A stretch of DNA of 64,000 nucleotides from Rhodocyclales bacterium GT-UBC (GCA_003583745.1 QXPY01000003.1:356052-420051), one strand, 5' to 3'. Shown: positions 37,053 through 46,593, counted from the first letter of the stretch. Numbers and translations are program-made. The notes: generated from the letters alone by a model not told the origin.

Positions 37053-37205
37053 ATGGCCATCAACCGTACCCGCCGTTCTTCCCTGGAACGCCGCTGCGTT
37101 TCCAAGACCACCAAGCGCCTGTTCAAGGGCAATGGCAAGACCATGTTCAAGGTCATCTACGCCGCCGAATGCCACGCTCGTAACCGCAAGGCACTGGGCG
37201 CTTAA
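37053..37205 (+). CDS. Small basic protein of unknown function, 50 residues
   Basis: The product starts MAINRTRRSSLERRC and ends ECHARNRKALGA. About 14 of 50 residues are Arg or Lys against two Glu, with two cysteines (15 and 41) and one histidine. It has no membrane helix and no signal peptide. I recognise no family. It has all the marks of a real, well-expressed gene: a near-consensus promoter, AAGGAG six bases before the ATG, codons resembling those of abundant proteins, and a strong terminator. The charge would suit binding to RNA, DNA or the ribosome, but that is only inference. It lies between xerC and rlmI as an independent unit. Confidence 0.75.
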   Translation: MAINRTRRSSLERRCVSKTTKRLFKGNGKTMFKVIYAAECHARNRKALGA

Positions 37206-37224
37206 GCGTTTCCCGCTATTTCGG

Positions 37225-37258
37225 GCCCCGGTTACTGCAAGGTAACCGGGGCTTCTTT
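37225..37258 (+). terminator. Terminator after the small basic protein gene
   Basis: GCCCCGGTTAC, a six-base loop and GTAACCGGGGC form an 11-pair stem, followed by TTCTTTC. The stem is very stable; the T-run is interrupted. It lies about 20 bases after the stop and just before rlmI. Confidence 0.85.
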
Positions 37259-37277
37259 CATTCAAGGTCGAGAAAAC

Positions 37278-38471
37278 ATGGCTCAGCTGATTTTGCTACC
37301 CGGCAAGGAACGTTCGGCATTCAAGCAGCATCACCCCTGGGTGTTTGCCGGTTCGGTAGGGCGCCTCGAGGGGCGGGCCCGACCCGGCGATACGGTCGAG
37401 GTGCTGGCCGATAACCTGCGTCCTCTGGGGCGTGCCGCTTACAGCCCGAAATCGCAGATTCGCGCCCGTTTCTGGACCTTCGATGCCGACGAGTCGGTGG
37501 ACGATGCTTTCTTCAAGCGTCGCGTTGCCGCGGCCGTGGCACGGCGCCAGGCCTTGCCCGAACTGCGCGGCCAGGAGGGCCTGCGGCTGATTCACGCCGA
37601 GTCGGATGGCTTGCCCGGGGTGATTGCCGACCAGTACGGCGACACCATCGTCATTCAGCTGACCTCGGCCGGTGCCGACAAGTGGCGGAATGCCATCGTG
37701 GCCGGTCTGGTCAAGGCAACCGCTTGCGCCCGCATCTACGAACGTTCGGATTCCGACGTGCGCGCCCTGGAAGGTCTGGAGCCGACGACCGGCTGGCTGT
37801 ATGGTGCGGCGCCTGACCAGCCCCTGAGCATCGACGAAAATGGCGTCCGCCTGGCGATCGATGTGGTGGGCGGCCACAAGACCGGTTTCTATCTCGACCA
37901 GCGCGACAACCGCGCCTTGCTTGGGCAGTTGGCAGCCGGCAAAGAGATTCTCAACTGCTTCTGCTATACCGCCGGCTTCTCGCTGCAGGCGCTGGCTGGC
38001 GGCGCCGCCAGCGTACTGTCGATCGATTCCTCCGGGCCGGCCCTGGCTCAGGGACAGGCCAATCTGGCGCTCAACCCGCAATTGCCGGCCGAGCGCGCCC
38101 ACTGGCAGGAGGCCGATGTCTTCCAGGCTTTGCGTGAATTCAAGAAGGAAGGTCGGCAGTTCGACCTGATCGTTCTCGACCCACCCAAGTTCGCGCCTTC
38201 CGCCTCGCATGCCGAGCGGGCGGCCCGTGCCTACAAGGACATCAATGTCTTCGGTTTCAAGCTGCTCAAGCCGGGCGGCCTGTTGATGACCTATTCCTGT
38301 TCCGGCGGCATCGGACTCGAACTGTTCCAGAAGATCGTTGCCGGCGCGGCGCATGACGCTGGCCGCGAGGCGCGCATCGTTCGCCGCCTGGCCGGTTCGG
38401 CCGACCATCCGGTGGCGTTGAACTTTCCCGAAGGCGAATACCTCAAAGGCCTGCTCGTCCAGGTGGACTGA
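37278..38471 (+). CDS. rlmI: 23S rRNA m5C methyltransferase RlmI family
   Basis: A 397-residue class I SAM-dependent methyltransferase of the RlmI type, which in E. coli makes m5C1962 in 23S rRNA. The N-terminal PUA-like domain (KERSAFKQHHPWVFAGSV) is followed by an RlmI-specific beta domain, GFYLDQRDNR, the SAM loop LNCFCYTAGFSLQALAGGA, LDPPKFAPS (motif IV) and TYSCSGGI with the catalytic-type cysteine. Length is normal. GTCGAG lies upstream of the ATG; the gene is not obviously coupled to its neighbours. Confidence 0.92.
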   Translation: MAQLILLPGKERSAFKQHHPWVFAGSVGRLEGRARPGDTVEVLADNLRPLGRAAYSPKSQIRARFWTFDADESVDDAFFKRRVAAAVARRQALPELRGQEGLRLIHAESDGLPGVIADQYGDTIVIQLTSAGADKWRNAIVAGLVKATACARIYERSDSDVRALEGLEPTTGWLYGAAPDQPLSIDENGVRLAIDVVGGHKTGFYLDQRDNRALLGQLAAGKEILNCFCYTAGFSLQALAGGAASVLSIDSSGPALAQGQANLALNPQLPAERAHWQEADVFQALREFKKEGRQFDLIVLDPPKFAPSASHAERAARAYKDINVFGFKLLKPGGLLMTYSCSGGIGLELFQKIVAGAAHDAGREARIVRRLAGSADHPVALNFPEGEYLKGLLVQVD

Positions 38472-38525
38472 GTTGCGCGATGCCTTGCAACAAGAAAGTA
38501 ATCTGCGCCGGCTAAACTGAATCCG

Positions 38526-38807
38526 ATGCGTCCCTTGCCCCGGCTATTTCTCGTTGCGCTGTTGTATTTCGCCCAGATCTGGGCCGGCGTGCACGCAGTC
38601 GAGCATGCTGTGGGGGGCAAGGATGGTGTCGCGACGCACGTCTGCGAAATCTGTCTGGCGGCGCATGACCTGGGCTCGGCGCTGCCTTCGCTGGCCGCCA
38701 TGCCGGTTGCGCCGGCGGCGCATGATCGGCCGCTCTGCCCGGTCTTGCTTGGGCGCAGTGCTTTTCCGGCACCGCTGGCCCGTCAGGGCGCACCCCCTTT
38801 CTGCTGA
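38526..38807 (+). CDS. Small exported Cys/His-containing protein, possibly metal-related
   Basis: A 93-residue protein with an N-terminal hydrophobic segment (residues 6-22, LFLVALLYFAQIWAGVH) that looks like a signal peptide or anchor. Candidate metal ligands follow in HAVEHA and HVCEICLAAH, with two further Cys near the C-terminus. It resembles small DUF2946-like periplasmic proteins, though I cannot confirm that. It is 73 bases upstream of an outer-membrane channel gene and a metal ABC transporter, on the same strand. A role in zinc or another metal's handling is inferred from context only. Confidence 0.6.
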   Translation: MRPLPRLFLVALLYFAQIWAGVHAVEHAVGGKDGVATHVCEICLAAHDLGSALPSLAAMPVAPAAHDRPLCPVLLGRSAFPAPLARQGAPPFC

Positions 38808-38828
38808 AAACATCCGTTGTCGATGACT

Positions 38829-38852
38829 GACCGTTGCCGGCTGGCGACGGTC
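38829..38852 (+). promoter_or_regulatory. Stable hairpin before the outer-membrane channel gene
   Basis: GACCGTTGCC, loop GGCT and GGCGACGGTC form a ten-pair stem with one wobble. It lies 28 bases before the start codon, followed by TTGTTGCGTTTT. It may be a partial terminator, an attenuator or an mRNA-stabilising element between the first and second genes. Confidence 0.4.
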
Positions 38853-38880
38853 GGCCTTGTTGCGTTTTCAGGAGAATCCC

Positions 38881-40254
38881 ATGCAAAAGAAATTTGCCAT
38901 GGCTGCCTTGCTCGCCGCTTCTTGCGGTGCGCAGGCGGCTGATGCCGATCTGGCGGCCATTCGTAGCCAGATCGACGAAATGAAGAAGAGCTACGAGCAG
39001 CGCATCGCCGCGCTTGAACAAAAACTGGCCCAGGCCGAAGCGAAGTCGGCGCCGGCGGCCGTTGCAGCCGCGCCGTCGTCACTTGCTGCCGGCGCCGTTG
39101 CTTCGCCGAGTTCGGCGGGGGCGGCGAACGGTTTCAATCCCGAAGTGTCCTTGATTCTGCAAGGACAGTACAAAAACATGAAGAACATCCCGGAGCGGTC
39201 GATTGGCGGCTTCGTTCCGGCGGGCACGGAAGGATTGAACAATCGCGGCTTCTCGACCGATGAGACCGAGCTGGTCCTGGCGGCGAATATCGATCCTTAT
39301 TGGCGCGGCCAGGCCATTGTCGCGATGATCGACGGCTCGGCCGAGATCGAGGAGGCCTGGGCGCAGTCGCTGGCAATCGGCAACGGTATTGGCCTCAAGC
39401 TGGGGCGTTTCCGTTCCGGCATCGGTTACCTGAACGAACAGCACCCGCATGCGCGCGATTTTGCCGATGCGCCGCTGATGTATCAGGCGATGTTCGGCGA
39501 TAGTTACACGCAGGATGGCGTGCAATTGAAATGGCTTGCACCGACGCCGCTGTTCCTCGAGCTGGGGGCGGAGTTCGGCCGCGGTGCGAATTACCCCGGT
39601 ACTGATCGCAACAAGAACGGTACCGGCGGCGCCGCGTTGTTTGCCCATGTCGGCGGCGATGTCGGCATCTCCAACGACTGGCGGGCCGGTATTTCATGGC
39701 TGAAGACGGCGGCCCAGGAGCGCGAGTCGGGCTTCATGGACATCAACGGCTTGGCTGCGAAGGGTGCCTTCTCCGGCGATTCGACGACCTGGCTGGCGGA
39801 TTTCGTCTGGAAATGGGCCCCCAACGGCAATCCGAAGTATCAGAACTTCAAGTTCCAGAGCGAATACTTCGTGCGCCAGGAAAAGGGCAATCTGAATTGC
39901 TCCTCCGAAGACGCCGCCAGCACGTGCGCCTCGGTGCAGGAAAGCAACTATCGGACGCGGCAGAGCGGCTGGTATGCGCAAGGGGTCTATCAGTTTGCCC
40001 CGGAATGGCGTGCCGGCTTGCGCTATGAGCAACTCGACAGCGGTAGCCGCGATTTCGGTGCCAACGCGGCCAATCTGCAGGTCGATGGCTATCGGCCGAA
40101 GAAGACCAGTGCCATGGTCGACTACAGCTGGAGCGAGTTCTCCCGGGTTCGCCTGCAGGTGGCCCAGGACAAGTCGATGCCCGGCCTGACCGACAACCAG
40201 CTGACCGTCCAATACATCATGAGCCTGGGTGCCCATGGTGCCCACAAGTTCTAG
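38881..40254 (+). CDS. Outer-membrane porin-like channel with N-terminal coiled coil, metal-uptake operon
   Basis: A 457-residue exported protein. A signal peptide (cleavage likely after AQAA near residue 20) is followed by a coiled coil, IRSQIDEMKKSYEQRIAAL (about 26-52), and an Ala/Ser/Pro linker. The rest is long beta-barrel-like sequence ending in a C-terminal Phe (AHGAHKF), typical of outer-membrane proteins recognised by BamA. CAGGAG precedes the ATG. It stands directly before a ZnuABC-like transporter, so it probably admits zinc or a related metal through the outer membrane. It is not a TonB-dependent receptor by length or plug domain. Confidence 0.75.
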   Translation: MQKKFAMAALLAASCGAQAADADLAAIRSQIDEMKKSYEQRIAALEQKLAQAEAKSAPAAVAAAPSSLAAGAVASPSSAGAANGFNPEVSLILQGQYKNMKNIPERSIGGFVPAGTEGLNNRGFSTDETELVLAANIDPYWRGQAIVAMIDGSAEIEEAWAQSLAIGNGIGLKLGRFRSGIGYLNEQHPHARDFADAPLMYQAMFGDSYTQDGVQLKWLAPTPLFLELGAEFGRGANYPGTDRNKNGTGGAALFAHVGGDVGISNDWRAGISWLKTAAQERESGFMDINGLAAKGAFSGDSTTWLADFVWKWAPNGNPKYQNFKFQSEYFVRQEKGNLNCSSEDAASTCASVQESNYRTRQSGWYAQGVYQFAPEWRAGLRYEQLDSGSRDFGANAANLQVDGYRPKKTSAMVDYSWSEFSRVRLQVAQDKSMPGLTDNQLTVQYIMSLGAHGAHKF

Positions 40255-40263
40255 GAGCCGACC

Positions 40264-41160
40264 ATGCGCACACTGCTTTCATCCCTGCTGCTGATGCTGG
40301 CTGCCCTGCCGGCCTGGGCCAATCTCAATATCTTTGCGACAGTCCCCGAGTGGGGCGCCCTGGCGCGTGAAATCGGCGGCGACAAGGTTCGCGTCTATAC
40401 CGCTACCACGGCTTTTCAGGATCCACACCGGATCGAGGCCAAGCCTTCCTTGCTGGCCCAGGCCCGGCAGGCCCAACTGGTCGTCGCGGCCGGTGCCGAT
40501 CTTGAAATCGGCTGGCTGCCACTGGTGCAGCGCGATGCCGGCAATCCGATGATCCAGAGCGGGCGTCCCGGCTATTTCGAGGCGGCGGCCTACGTCAATC
40601 GTCTGGAAGTCCCGACCGTGCTTGACCGAGCGCATGGCGACGTGCATGCGGCTGGCAATCCGCACACTCACCTCGATCCGCGCAATGTGCTCAAGGTTGG
40701 CGAGGCGCTGACGGCTCGCATGAGCGAACTCGAGGCCGCCAATGCAGCGGTCTATCAAGCCAATTTCAAGACTTTCTCGGGCAAGTGGCAGGCCGCGATC
40801 AAGCGCTGGGAGCAGGAGGCCGCACCGTTGCGCGGCGTGGCGGTCCTGGTGCATCACGCTTCCTTCGTCTATCTGGCCAACTGGCTGGGGCTCAAGGAGG
40901 TCGGGACGCTTGAACCGAAGCCCGGGATCGAGCCGACCAGCGGCCATCTGAGCGAATTGCTGGCGCGCCAGCAGACGATGCCGGCGAAAATGGTTCTGCG
41001 CGCCGCCTACCAGCAGGATGGACCGAGTCAGTGGATTGCCGGCAAAACCGGCATGCCGGCCATCATGTTGCCCTATACCGTCGGCGGTTCGGCTGAAGCG
41101 AAAGATTTGACCGGCTTGTTCGACGATACCGTGCAGCGCCTGCTGAAGGGTTTACGTTGA
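40264..41160 (+). CDS. Metal ABC transporter substrate-binding protein (ZnuA-like)
   Basis: A 298-residue periplasmic binding protein of the TroA/ZnuA cluster with a signal peptide (cleavage near AWA at residue 19). Presumed metal ligands are His in FQDPHRIEAKPS, His in NPHTHLDPRN and His in VLVHHASFVYL. The long His-rich loop of many zinc binders is reduced to a short AHGDVHAAGNPHTH stretch. It is nine bases after the porin gene and overlaps the ATPase gene by four bases. Zinc is the likeliest metal, manganese possible. Confidence 0.88.
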   Translation: MRTLLSSLLLMLAALPAWANLNIFATVPEWGALAREIGGDKVRVYTATTAFQDPHRIEAKPSLLAQARQAQLVVAAGADLEIGWLPLVQRDAGNPMIQSGRPGYFEAAAYVNRLEVPTVLDRAHGDVHAAGNPHTHLDPRNVLKVGEALTARMSELEAANAAVYQANFKTFSGKWQAAIKRWEQEAAPLRGVAVLVHHASFVYLANWLGLKEVGTLEPKPGIEPTSGHLSELLARQQTMPAKMVLRAAYQQDGPSQWIAGKTGMPAIMLPYTVGGSAEAKDLTGLFDDTVQRLLKGLR

Positions 41161-41735
41161 TTCCCCTGCTAAGTGCCGTGGGGGTAGTCGCCGGCTGGCA
41201 GCAGCCGGCGACCCGGCCGGTCGATTTCACCTTGGCCGAAGGCGAAATCGTCGGCCTGACCGGTCCCAACGGTGTCGGGAAAAGCACCTTGCTGGCGGCT
41301 TTTGCCGGTCGGGCAACGGTGTTTTCCGGCCGGATCGAGCAACGCCCGGGCTTGCGCCTAGCCTTGCAGACCCAGGATGTGCCGCCAGTGGACGGCCTGC
41401 CCTTGTGCGGGCGCGAATTGCTGGCGCTGACCGGGGCCAGCCCGACCGGTTTGCCGCCGTGGTTGGCCGAACGCCTGGATCTGCGCCTGGACCGTTTGTC
41501 GGGCGGCCAGCGCCATTACCTGGCGCTGTGGGCAATCCTGCAGGCGCCGGGCGATCTCGTCCTGCTTGACGAGCCGACCAATAATCTCGATGCCGCCGGC
41601 GTGGCCCATCTGACGGCTCACTTGCGCGAACGGGCGGTGGCCGGCACGGGGATTGTCGTGGTCAGCCATGACGCCGCATTCGTCGAGGCGGTTTGTGATC
41701 GGGTGGTCGTCCTGGAGCCCCGCGATGTGGAATGA
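41157..41735 (+). CDS. Metal ABC transporter ATPase (ZnuC-like)
   Basis: A 192-residue ATPase with Walker A GPNGVGKST, signature LSGGQRHYLALWA, Walker B LVLLDEPTNNLD and the switch His in VVSHD. It is shorter than typical ZnuC (about 250 residues). Translation seems to begin at TTG 41157, overlapping the upstream TGA, since no ATG is placed well. It overlaps the permease gene by 11 bases. Confidence 0.88.
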   Translation: MIPLLSAVGVVAGWQQPATRPVDFTLAEGEIVGLTGPNGVGKSTLLAAFAGRATVFSGRIEQRPGLRLALQTQDVPPVDGLPLCGRELLALTGASPTGLPPWLAERLDLRLDRLSGGQRHYLALWAILQAPGDLVLLDEPTNNLDAAGVAHLTAHLRERAVAGTGIVVVSHDAAFVEAVCDRVVVLEPRDVE

Positions 41736-42489
41736 ACTGTTCCTGATTCCTTTCCTGACCGGCCTCTGTCTGGCCGTGCTCTTGCCCGTGCTGGGCTGCT
41801 ACCTGCGCTTGCGCGAGGAATGGCTGGCGGCGTTGGCTTACTCCCACGTTGCCGCGGCAGGTGCCTTGCTTGCCCTGGTCGGCGGTCTTCCGCCGGCTCT
41901 GGGCGGGGTGGCTGCCGCCGGGCTGGCGGGGGTCAGCAAGCCGCTGTTTTCGCGACGGCTGAGCGGTGGCGCCAGCTACGCTTTGTTGTTGCTCGGTGGT
42001 TGGGCGGTTGCGGTGCTTTTGGCGGCCAATCAGCCGATGGCGGAGCGCCTCGGGCATGCGCTGTTCGACGGGCAGCTCTATTTTTCTGCCGGTGAGCAGT
42101 TGGTGTGGGTGGGTGGTGCGATGTTGGTGGCCTTGCTTATTCTCTACCGTCTTTCGTCGAATTTATTGTTGGCGCACGTCTATCCGGACTTTTTTCGGGC
42201 TCGAGGATTTCCTGCCTGGCCGGTTCGTAGCGGATTCGATTTGCTGGCGGCCTTGGTTCTCGCCCTGGCAACAATGAATCTGGGAGTAATGGGCGCATTT
42301 GCACTAATTTTCATTCCGCCCTGGCTGGCGTTCCGGCGTGGCCGCAATTGGCGTTCCGGCTTGGGGATGGCCTTGCTGATCGGCGTGCTGGCCTTCGTTT
42401 GCGCGTTTCTTGTCGCACTTGGCCTGGATCAGCCATTCGGCCCGGTTCTCGCATTGCTGTTGATTGTCATCGGCTTGGTCATTGCATGA
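41725..42489 (+). CDS. Metal ABC transporter permease (ZnuB-like)
   Basis: A 254-residue membrane protein with seven or eight predicted helices of the ABC-3 metal permease family. The EEWLAALAYSHVAAAGALLAL segment near the N-terminus (about residues 32-52) corresponds to the usual coupling region, and the late NLGVMGAFALIFIPPWLA helix is typical. The start at 41725 lies inside the end of the ATPase gene. It completes a five-gene uptake operon beginning at 38526. Confidence 0.85.
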   Translation: MWNELFLIPFLTGLCLAVLLPVLGCYLRLREEWLAALAYSHVAAAGALLALVGGLPPALGGVAAAGLAGVSKPLFSRRLSGGASYALLLLGGWAVAVLLAANQPMAERLGHALFDGQLYFSAGEQLVWVGGAMLVALLILYRLSSNLLLAHVYPDFFRARGFPAWPVRSGFDLLAALVLALATMNLGVMGAFALIFIPPWLAFRRGRNWRSGLGMALLIGVLAFVCAFLVALGLDQPFGPVLALLLIVIGLVIA

Positions 42490-42534
42490 CATTGGCTGAC
42501 ATGCTAAAACGAACACTCTGTACGTGGAGTGGTC

Positions 42535-43818
42535 ATGGTTTTTTCCTTCTTCAAAAAGCAGCCGCAGAAAATGCCGGAGCGCCCGGCGGCCCGTCCTCGG
42601 GCACCGGCTGTTCATCTGCCAGAGGTCAAGCGACCGGTCGCGCCGGTTGAAGAGGTCGAGCCACTCGCCGAACCGCTGCCGGATCTGGAGTTCACGAATA
42701 GCGATATCGGTGGTTCTGGCGGCACGGTGGGCAAGGCGGCCGGAAGCGGCGCGCCCCCGCTCAAACCGCTGATGGCCGATGATGATTTCGACATCGACGG
42801 CTTTGAACGGGACTTCACCGAATCAAGCGTCATGGCCATTGATGTCGGGCAGGACATCGATCCGCTGCAGGCTGATGTCGAACAAGTCGTCGTCCTGTTT
42901 GCCAATAATCAGGATGGTGCGGCGCGTGCGTTGCTGGAAAATTTCATTCGAAGCTATCCTGGTATCGAGGGATTGCGCTTCTGGCAATTGCTTTTCGATC
43001 TGCTGCAAGTCAGCAATGATCGTGAAGCATTCGACAAACTCGGCGTTGAATTTGCGCAGGCTTGCGAAACCTCACCGCCAACTTGGCGTGAATTGCACCC
43101 GGAGACGATTAGCGTTCCACCCGGGAGCAAACTCTTTACGTTGCAAGGTGTCTTGACCAGCGAGTGCTTGAAGCCTTTGGCAGAACTTAACGACGCGCTG
43201 CAGTTAAAGCAGATGGCGGTGATCGATTGCGGCAAGTTGATCGGTTGTGACGACGAGGTGGCTGGGCAGTTTGCCGATTTGTTGAGTCGGGCGCGGCGTT
43301 CCGGTCTATCTGTAACGCTGGAGCGCCCCGAGGCGTTTCTCGGGCGACTCAACGATCGCCTGCAAGTCGGGCAGGCGAGTCATCTGCCATCCTGGTTGTT
43401 GCTCCTTGAATTGCTCCAGCGTCATGGAACGCAAGAACAGTTCGAGGAGCGGGCTGTGGATTACGCCGTCACGTTCGAGCACTCGCCACCCTCTTGGGAA
43501 GCGAGTGCGGGCACACCACGAAAATCGGTAGTCCAGCCATCCCGGAAAGACGATGCACATTTTCTGTCCGGCGAGTTGAAGAACTGTCGTTTCGAAGATT
43601 TGATCGCCGTCATCGATGAACATGAGCTTCCTGTAATCGACTTTTCCGGCGTGCGACGCATGGATTTCTTTTCCGCCGGTCAGCTGGTCAATCGTCTGGC
43701 CCCCTACAAGGCGGCCGGACGCGACATCATCATTCGCAGCCCGAATCATCTGGTTGCGGAACTGATGGCCGTTGTCGGCCTCAATAAGCAGGCACGCATC
43801 ATCGTTCCCAGGTCTTAA
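42535..43818 (+). CDS. Duplicated STAS-domain protein of unknown function
   Basis: A 427-residue cytoplasmic protein with a Pro- and charge-rich N-terminus (residues 1-100). Two similar modules follow. Module one has [13 protein letters not shown] and ETSPPTW (about 145-185), then a STAS-like stretch with [11 protein letters not shown]. Module two has [13 protein letters not shown] and EHSPPSW (about 285-322), then a clearer STAS domain with [24 protein letters not shown] near the end. STAS domains act in anti-sigma antagonism, transport control and MlaB-like lipid transfer. GTGGAG precedes the ATG. It lies between the metal operon and hslV with no functional clue. Confidence 0.75.
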   Translation: MVFSFFKKQPQKMPERPAARPRAPAVHLPEVKRPVAPVEEVEPLAEPLPDLEFTNSDIGGSGGTVGKAAGSGAPPLKPLMADDDFDIDGFERDFTESSVMAIDVGQDIDPLQADVEQVVVLFANNQDGAARALLENFIRSYPGIEGLRFWQLLFDLLQVSNDREAFDKLGVEFAQACETSPPTWRELHPETISVPPGSKLFTLQGVLTSECLKPLAELNDALQLKQMAVIDCGKLIGCDDEVAGQFADLLSRARRSGLSVTLERPEAFLGRLNDRLQVGQASHLPSWLLLLELLQRHGTQEQFEERAVDYAVTFEHSPPSWEASAGTPRKSVVQPSRKDDAHFLSGELKNCRFEDLIAVIDEHELPVIDFSGVRRMDFFSAGQLVNRLAPYKAAGRDIIIRSPNHLVAELMAVVGLNKQARIIVPRS

Positions 43819-43834
43819 TCAGTCAGGAATCAAT

Positions 43835-44371
43835 ATGGAGCAATATCACGGCACGACAATCCTGTCGGTGCGTCGGGGTAGCCTTGTCGCCATGGGCGGC
43901 GACGGCCAGGTTACGCTCGGCAATGTCGTCATCAAGGCGACGGCGCGCAAGGTGCGCCGTCTTTACCAGGGGCGCATCCTGGCCGGTTTTGCCGGTGGGA
44001 CGGCGGATGCTTTCACCTTGTTCGAACGTTTCGAAGCCAAGCTGGAAAAACATCAGGGCAACCTGATGCGCTCGGCAGTCGAACTGGCCAAGGATTGGCG
44101 CTCCGACCGCGCCTTGCGCCGTCTCGAAGCTATGTTGTCGGTGGCCGACAAGGAGGTTTCGCTGATCATCACCGGCAACGGTGATGTACTGGAGCCGGAG
44201 CAGGGCATCGTCGCCATCGGTTCGGGCGGCTCCTACGCCCAGAGCGCAGCGCGGGCCTTGCTGGAAAATACCGAATTGTCGCCGCGCGACATCGTCACCA
44301 AGTCGCTGGAAATTGCCGGCGACATCTGCATCTATACCAACCGCAATTTCACGATCGAGGCCCTGGAATGA
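43835..44371 (+). CDS. hslV: ATP-dependent protease proteolytic subunit HslV
   Basis: A 178-residue Ntn-hydrolase subunit of the HslUV protease. After a six-residue propeptide (MEQYHG) the mature N-terminal threonine starts [50 protein letters not shown] and [14 protein letters not shown] are typical. It forms a dodecamer capped by HslU; its stop overlaps the hslU start by four bases. AGGA lies seven bases before the ATG. Confidence 0.97.
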   Translation: MEQYHGTTILSVRRGSLVAMGGDGQVTLGNVVIKATARKVRRLYQGRILAGFAGGTADAFTLFERFEAKLEKHQGNLMRSAVELAKDWRSDRALRRLEAMLSVADKEVSLIITGNGDVLEPEQGIVAIGSGGSYAQSAARALLENTELSPRDIVTKSLEIAGDICIYTNRNFTIEALE

Positions 44372-45705
44372 CCGCGATGACGCCGCAGGAAATCGTTTCT
44401 GAACTGGACAAGCACATCGTTGGCCAGAAAAATGCCAAGAAATCGGTCGCCATTGCTCTGCGTAACCGTTGGCGGCGGGCGCAGGTGGCCGAGCCGCTGC
44501 GCCAGGAAATCACCCCGAAAAACATCCTGATGATCGGTCCGACCGGGGTCGGCAAGACGGAAATCGCCCGCCGTCTGGCCCGCATTGCCAATGCGCCCTT
44601 CATCAAGATCGAGGCGACCAAGTTCACCGAGGTCGGTTATGTCGGCCGGGATGTCGATACCATTATTCGCGATCTGGTCGAAATCGCCATCAAGTCGCAC
44701 CGCGAGCGGGCGATGAAGGTGATGCGCAGCCGGGCCGAAGAGGCGGCCGAGGAGCGGGTGCTCGATGTGCTGCTGCCGCCGGCACGTAGTGCCGGCTTTT
44801 TTGCCGAGAATGCCGGGCAGACGGAAGATAACGCGACCCGGCAGAAATTCCGCAAGAAGCTGCGCGAAGGCGAACTCGACGACAAGGAAATCGATATCGA
44901 GGTGGCTGCAGCCGGCGTGCAGGCCGAGATTTTCGCGCCGCCAGGCATGGAGGAGCTGACCCAGCAGATTCAGGGCATGTTCCAGAACATGGGGCAGGGC
45001 CGCAAGAAGTCGCGCAAGCTGAAGATCGTCGAGGCTTTGAAGCTGCTGACCGACGAAGAAGCCGCCAAGCTGGTCAATGACGAAGAGGTCAAGCTGGAGG
45101 CGGTGCGTGCCGTCGAGCAGAACGGGATTGTTTTTCTCGACGAGCTGGACAAGATCGCCAGCCGTTCCGACAGCCATGGCGCGGATGTTTCCCGCCAGGG
45201 CGTGCAGCGCGACCTGCTGCCGCTGGTCGAGGGGACGACGGTGTCGACCAAGTACGGAATGATCAAGACGGATCACATCCTGTTCATCGCTTCCGGCGCT
45301 TTCCATCTTTCGAAGCCATCCGACCTGATACCCGAATTGCAGGGGCGTTTCCCCATTCGGGTTGAGCTCGACTCGCTGTCGGTCGCCGATTTCGAGTGCA
45401 TCCTGACCCAGACCGATGCCTGCCTGACCCGTCAGTACCAGGCCTTGCTGGAGACCGAAGGCGTCGAATTGGCCTTTGCCGACGACGGCATTCGCCGGCT
45501 CGCCGAGATCGCCTATCAGGTCAATGAGAAGACCGAAAACATCGGCGCCCGTCGCCTGCATACCGTGATGGAAAAGCTGCTTGAGGAAATCTCCTACGAG
45601 GCCGGCAAGGGCGGCCAGGAGAAAATCGTCATCGATGCCGGTGCCGTCAATCAGCGGCTCGGTGAGTTGGCTGCAGACGAAGACCTGTCGCGCTACGTGT
45701 TGTGA
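44368..45705 (+). CDS. hslU: ATP-dependent protease ATPase subunit HslU
   Basis: A 445-residue AAA+ unfoldase partner of HslV. Walker A is [13 protein letters not shown], Walker B is [10 protein letters not shown], the pore loop is in [11 protein letters not shown], and the I domain spans about residues 110-240. The C-terminal DEDLSRYVL tail activates HslV. The gene is coupled to hslV by overlap, and the next gene starts within its stop region. Confidence 0.97.
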   Translation: MTAMTPQEIVSELDKHIVGQKNAKKSVAIALRNRWRRAQVAEPLRQEITPKNILMIGPTGVGKTEIARRLARIANAPFIKIEATKFTEVGYVGRDVDTIIRDLVEIAIKSHRERAMKVMRSRAEEAAEERVLDVLLPPARSAGFFAENAGQTEDNATRQKFRKKLREGELDDKEIDIEVAAAGVQAEIFAPPGMEELTQQIQGMFQNMGQGRKKSRKLKIVEALKLLTDEEAAKLVNDEEVKLEAVRAVEQNGIVFLDELDKIASRSDSHGADVSRQGVQRDLLPLVEGTTVSTKYGMIKTDHILFIASGAFHLSKPSDLIPELQGRFPIRVELDSLSVADFECILTQTDACLTRQYQALLETEGVELAFADDGIRRLAEIAYQVNEKTENIGARRLHTVMEKLLEEISYEAGKGGQEKIVIDAGAVNQRLGELAADEDLSRYVL

Positions 45706-46589
45706 CCGGCGATAGTCTCGCCTATCGGCTGGCCGCCATCCTGTTCCCGATTTTCGGGATCGTGGCGGCCGGATATTTTTACGGCCGCAAACATCGACCG
45801 GAAATGGCGGTGGCAAACCGCCTGAACATGGATGTTTTCGTGCCCGGGCTGGTCTTTGCCGCGATGGCAGGCAAATCCTTCGATCTGGTCGGCTATGCGC
45901 CGCTGGCCCTGGGCGGCTTCCTGATCCTGCTTAGCTGCGGCTTGCTGACTTGGCCGCTCGCCCGCCTGATTGGCAGCCAGCCGAAAACGCTGGTGCCGCC
46001 GATGGTTTTCAACAACGCCGGCAACATCGGCCTGCCACTTGCCGTGCTGGCCTGGGGAGAGGACGCACTGCCGGCGGCGGTGATCCTGTTCATGGTCGAA
46101 AACACCCTGCACTTTTCGGTAGGCGCACGCTTGCTCGACCCGCAGACCCGTTTTCTCACCTTGTGGCGGGTGCCGGTAGTCTTTGCGGCGATTGCCGGCT
46201 TGGCGGTTGCCGTGTTCAAGCTCCCGCTCTGGCAGCCCTTGCTGATCGCCATCAAGATGCTTGGCGATGTCTCGGTGCCTTTGTTGCTCTTCTCGCTGGG
46301 GGTGCGGATGACTGCGGTTTCTTTCCGCGAATGGAAGGTGGCGATCGGTAGCGCCCTGCTGCGCCCGTTGGCCGGCATGTTGATCGCGACAGCGGTCATC
46401 CAGTTGCTTGGCCTGCATGGGCGGGAGGCAGCCATGCTGCTGGTGTTTGGCGCATTGCCACCGGCAGTGCTGAATTTCCTGTTTGCCGAGCGCTATAAGC
46501 AGGAGCCGGAGCGGGTGGCTTCGATCGTCTTGATCGGCAACTTGGCCGCCTTGTTCTACTTGCCGCTGGCGCTGGCCATCGTCCTTTGA
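45702..46589 (+). CDS. AEC family transporter
   Basis: A 295-residue protein with about ten predicted membrane helices of the auxin-efflux-carrier family (bile-acid/Na symporter-like fold). The middle [19 protein letters not shown] motif is a strong marker of the crossover helix, and the last third repeats the fold with [16 protein letters not shown]. Members move organic acids or amino acids; the substrate is unknown. It starts with GTG overlapping the hslU stop and ends four bases from the convergent hslR stop. Confidence 0.87.
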   Translation: MTGDSLAYRLAAILFPIFGIVAAGYFYGRKHRPEMAVANRLNMDVFVPGLVFAAMAGKSFDLVGYAPLALGGFLILLSCGLLTWPLARLIGSQPKTLVPPMVFNNAGNIGLPLAVLAWGEDALPAAVILFMVENTLHFSVGARLLDPQTRFLTLWRVPVVFAAIAGLAVAVFKLPLWQPLLIAIKMLGDVSVPLLLFSLGVRMTAVSFREWKVAIGSALLRPLAGMLIATAVIQLLGLHGREAAMLLVFGALPPAVLNFLFAERYKQEPERVASIVLIGNLAALFYLPLALAIVL

Positions 46590-46593
46590 GAAT

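Noticed and set aside
38472..38525. A Zur box before the metal operon
   Set aside because: The short upstream region has no convincing AT-rich palindrome of the Zur type.
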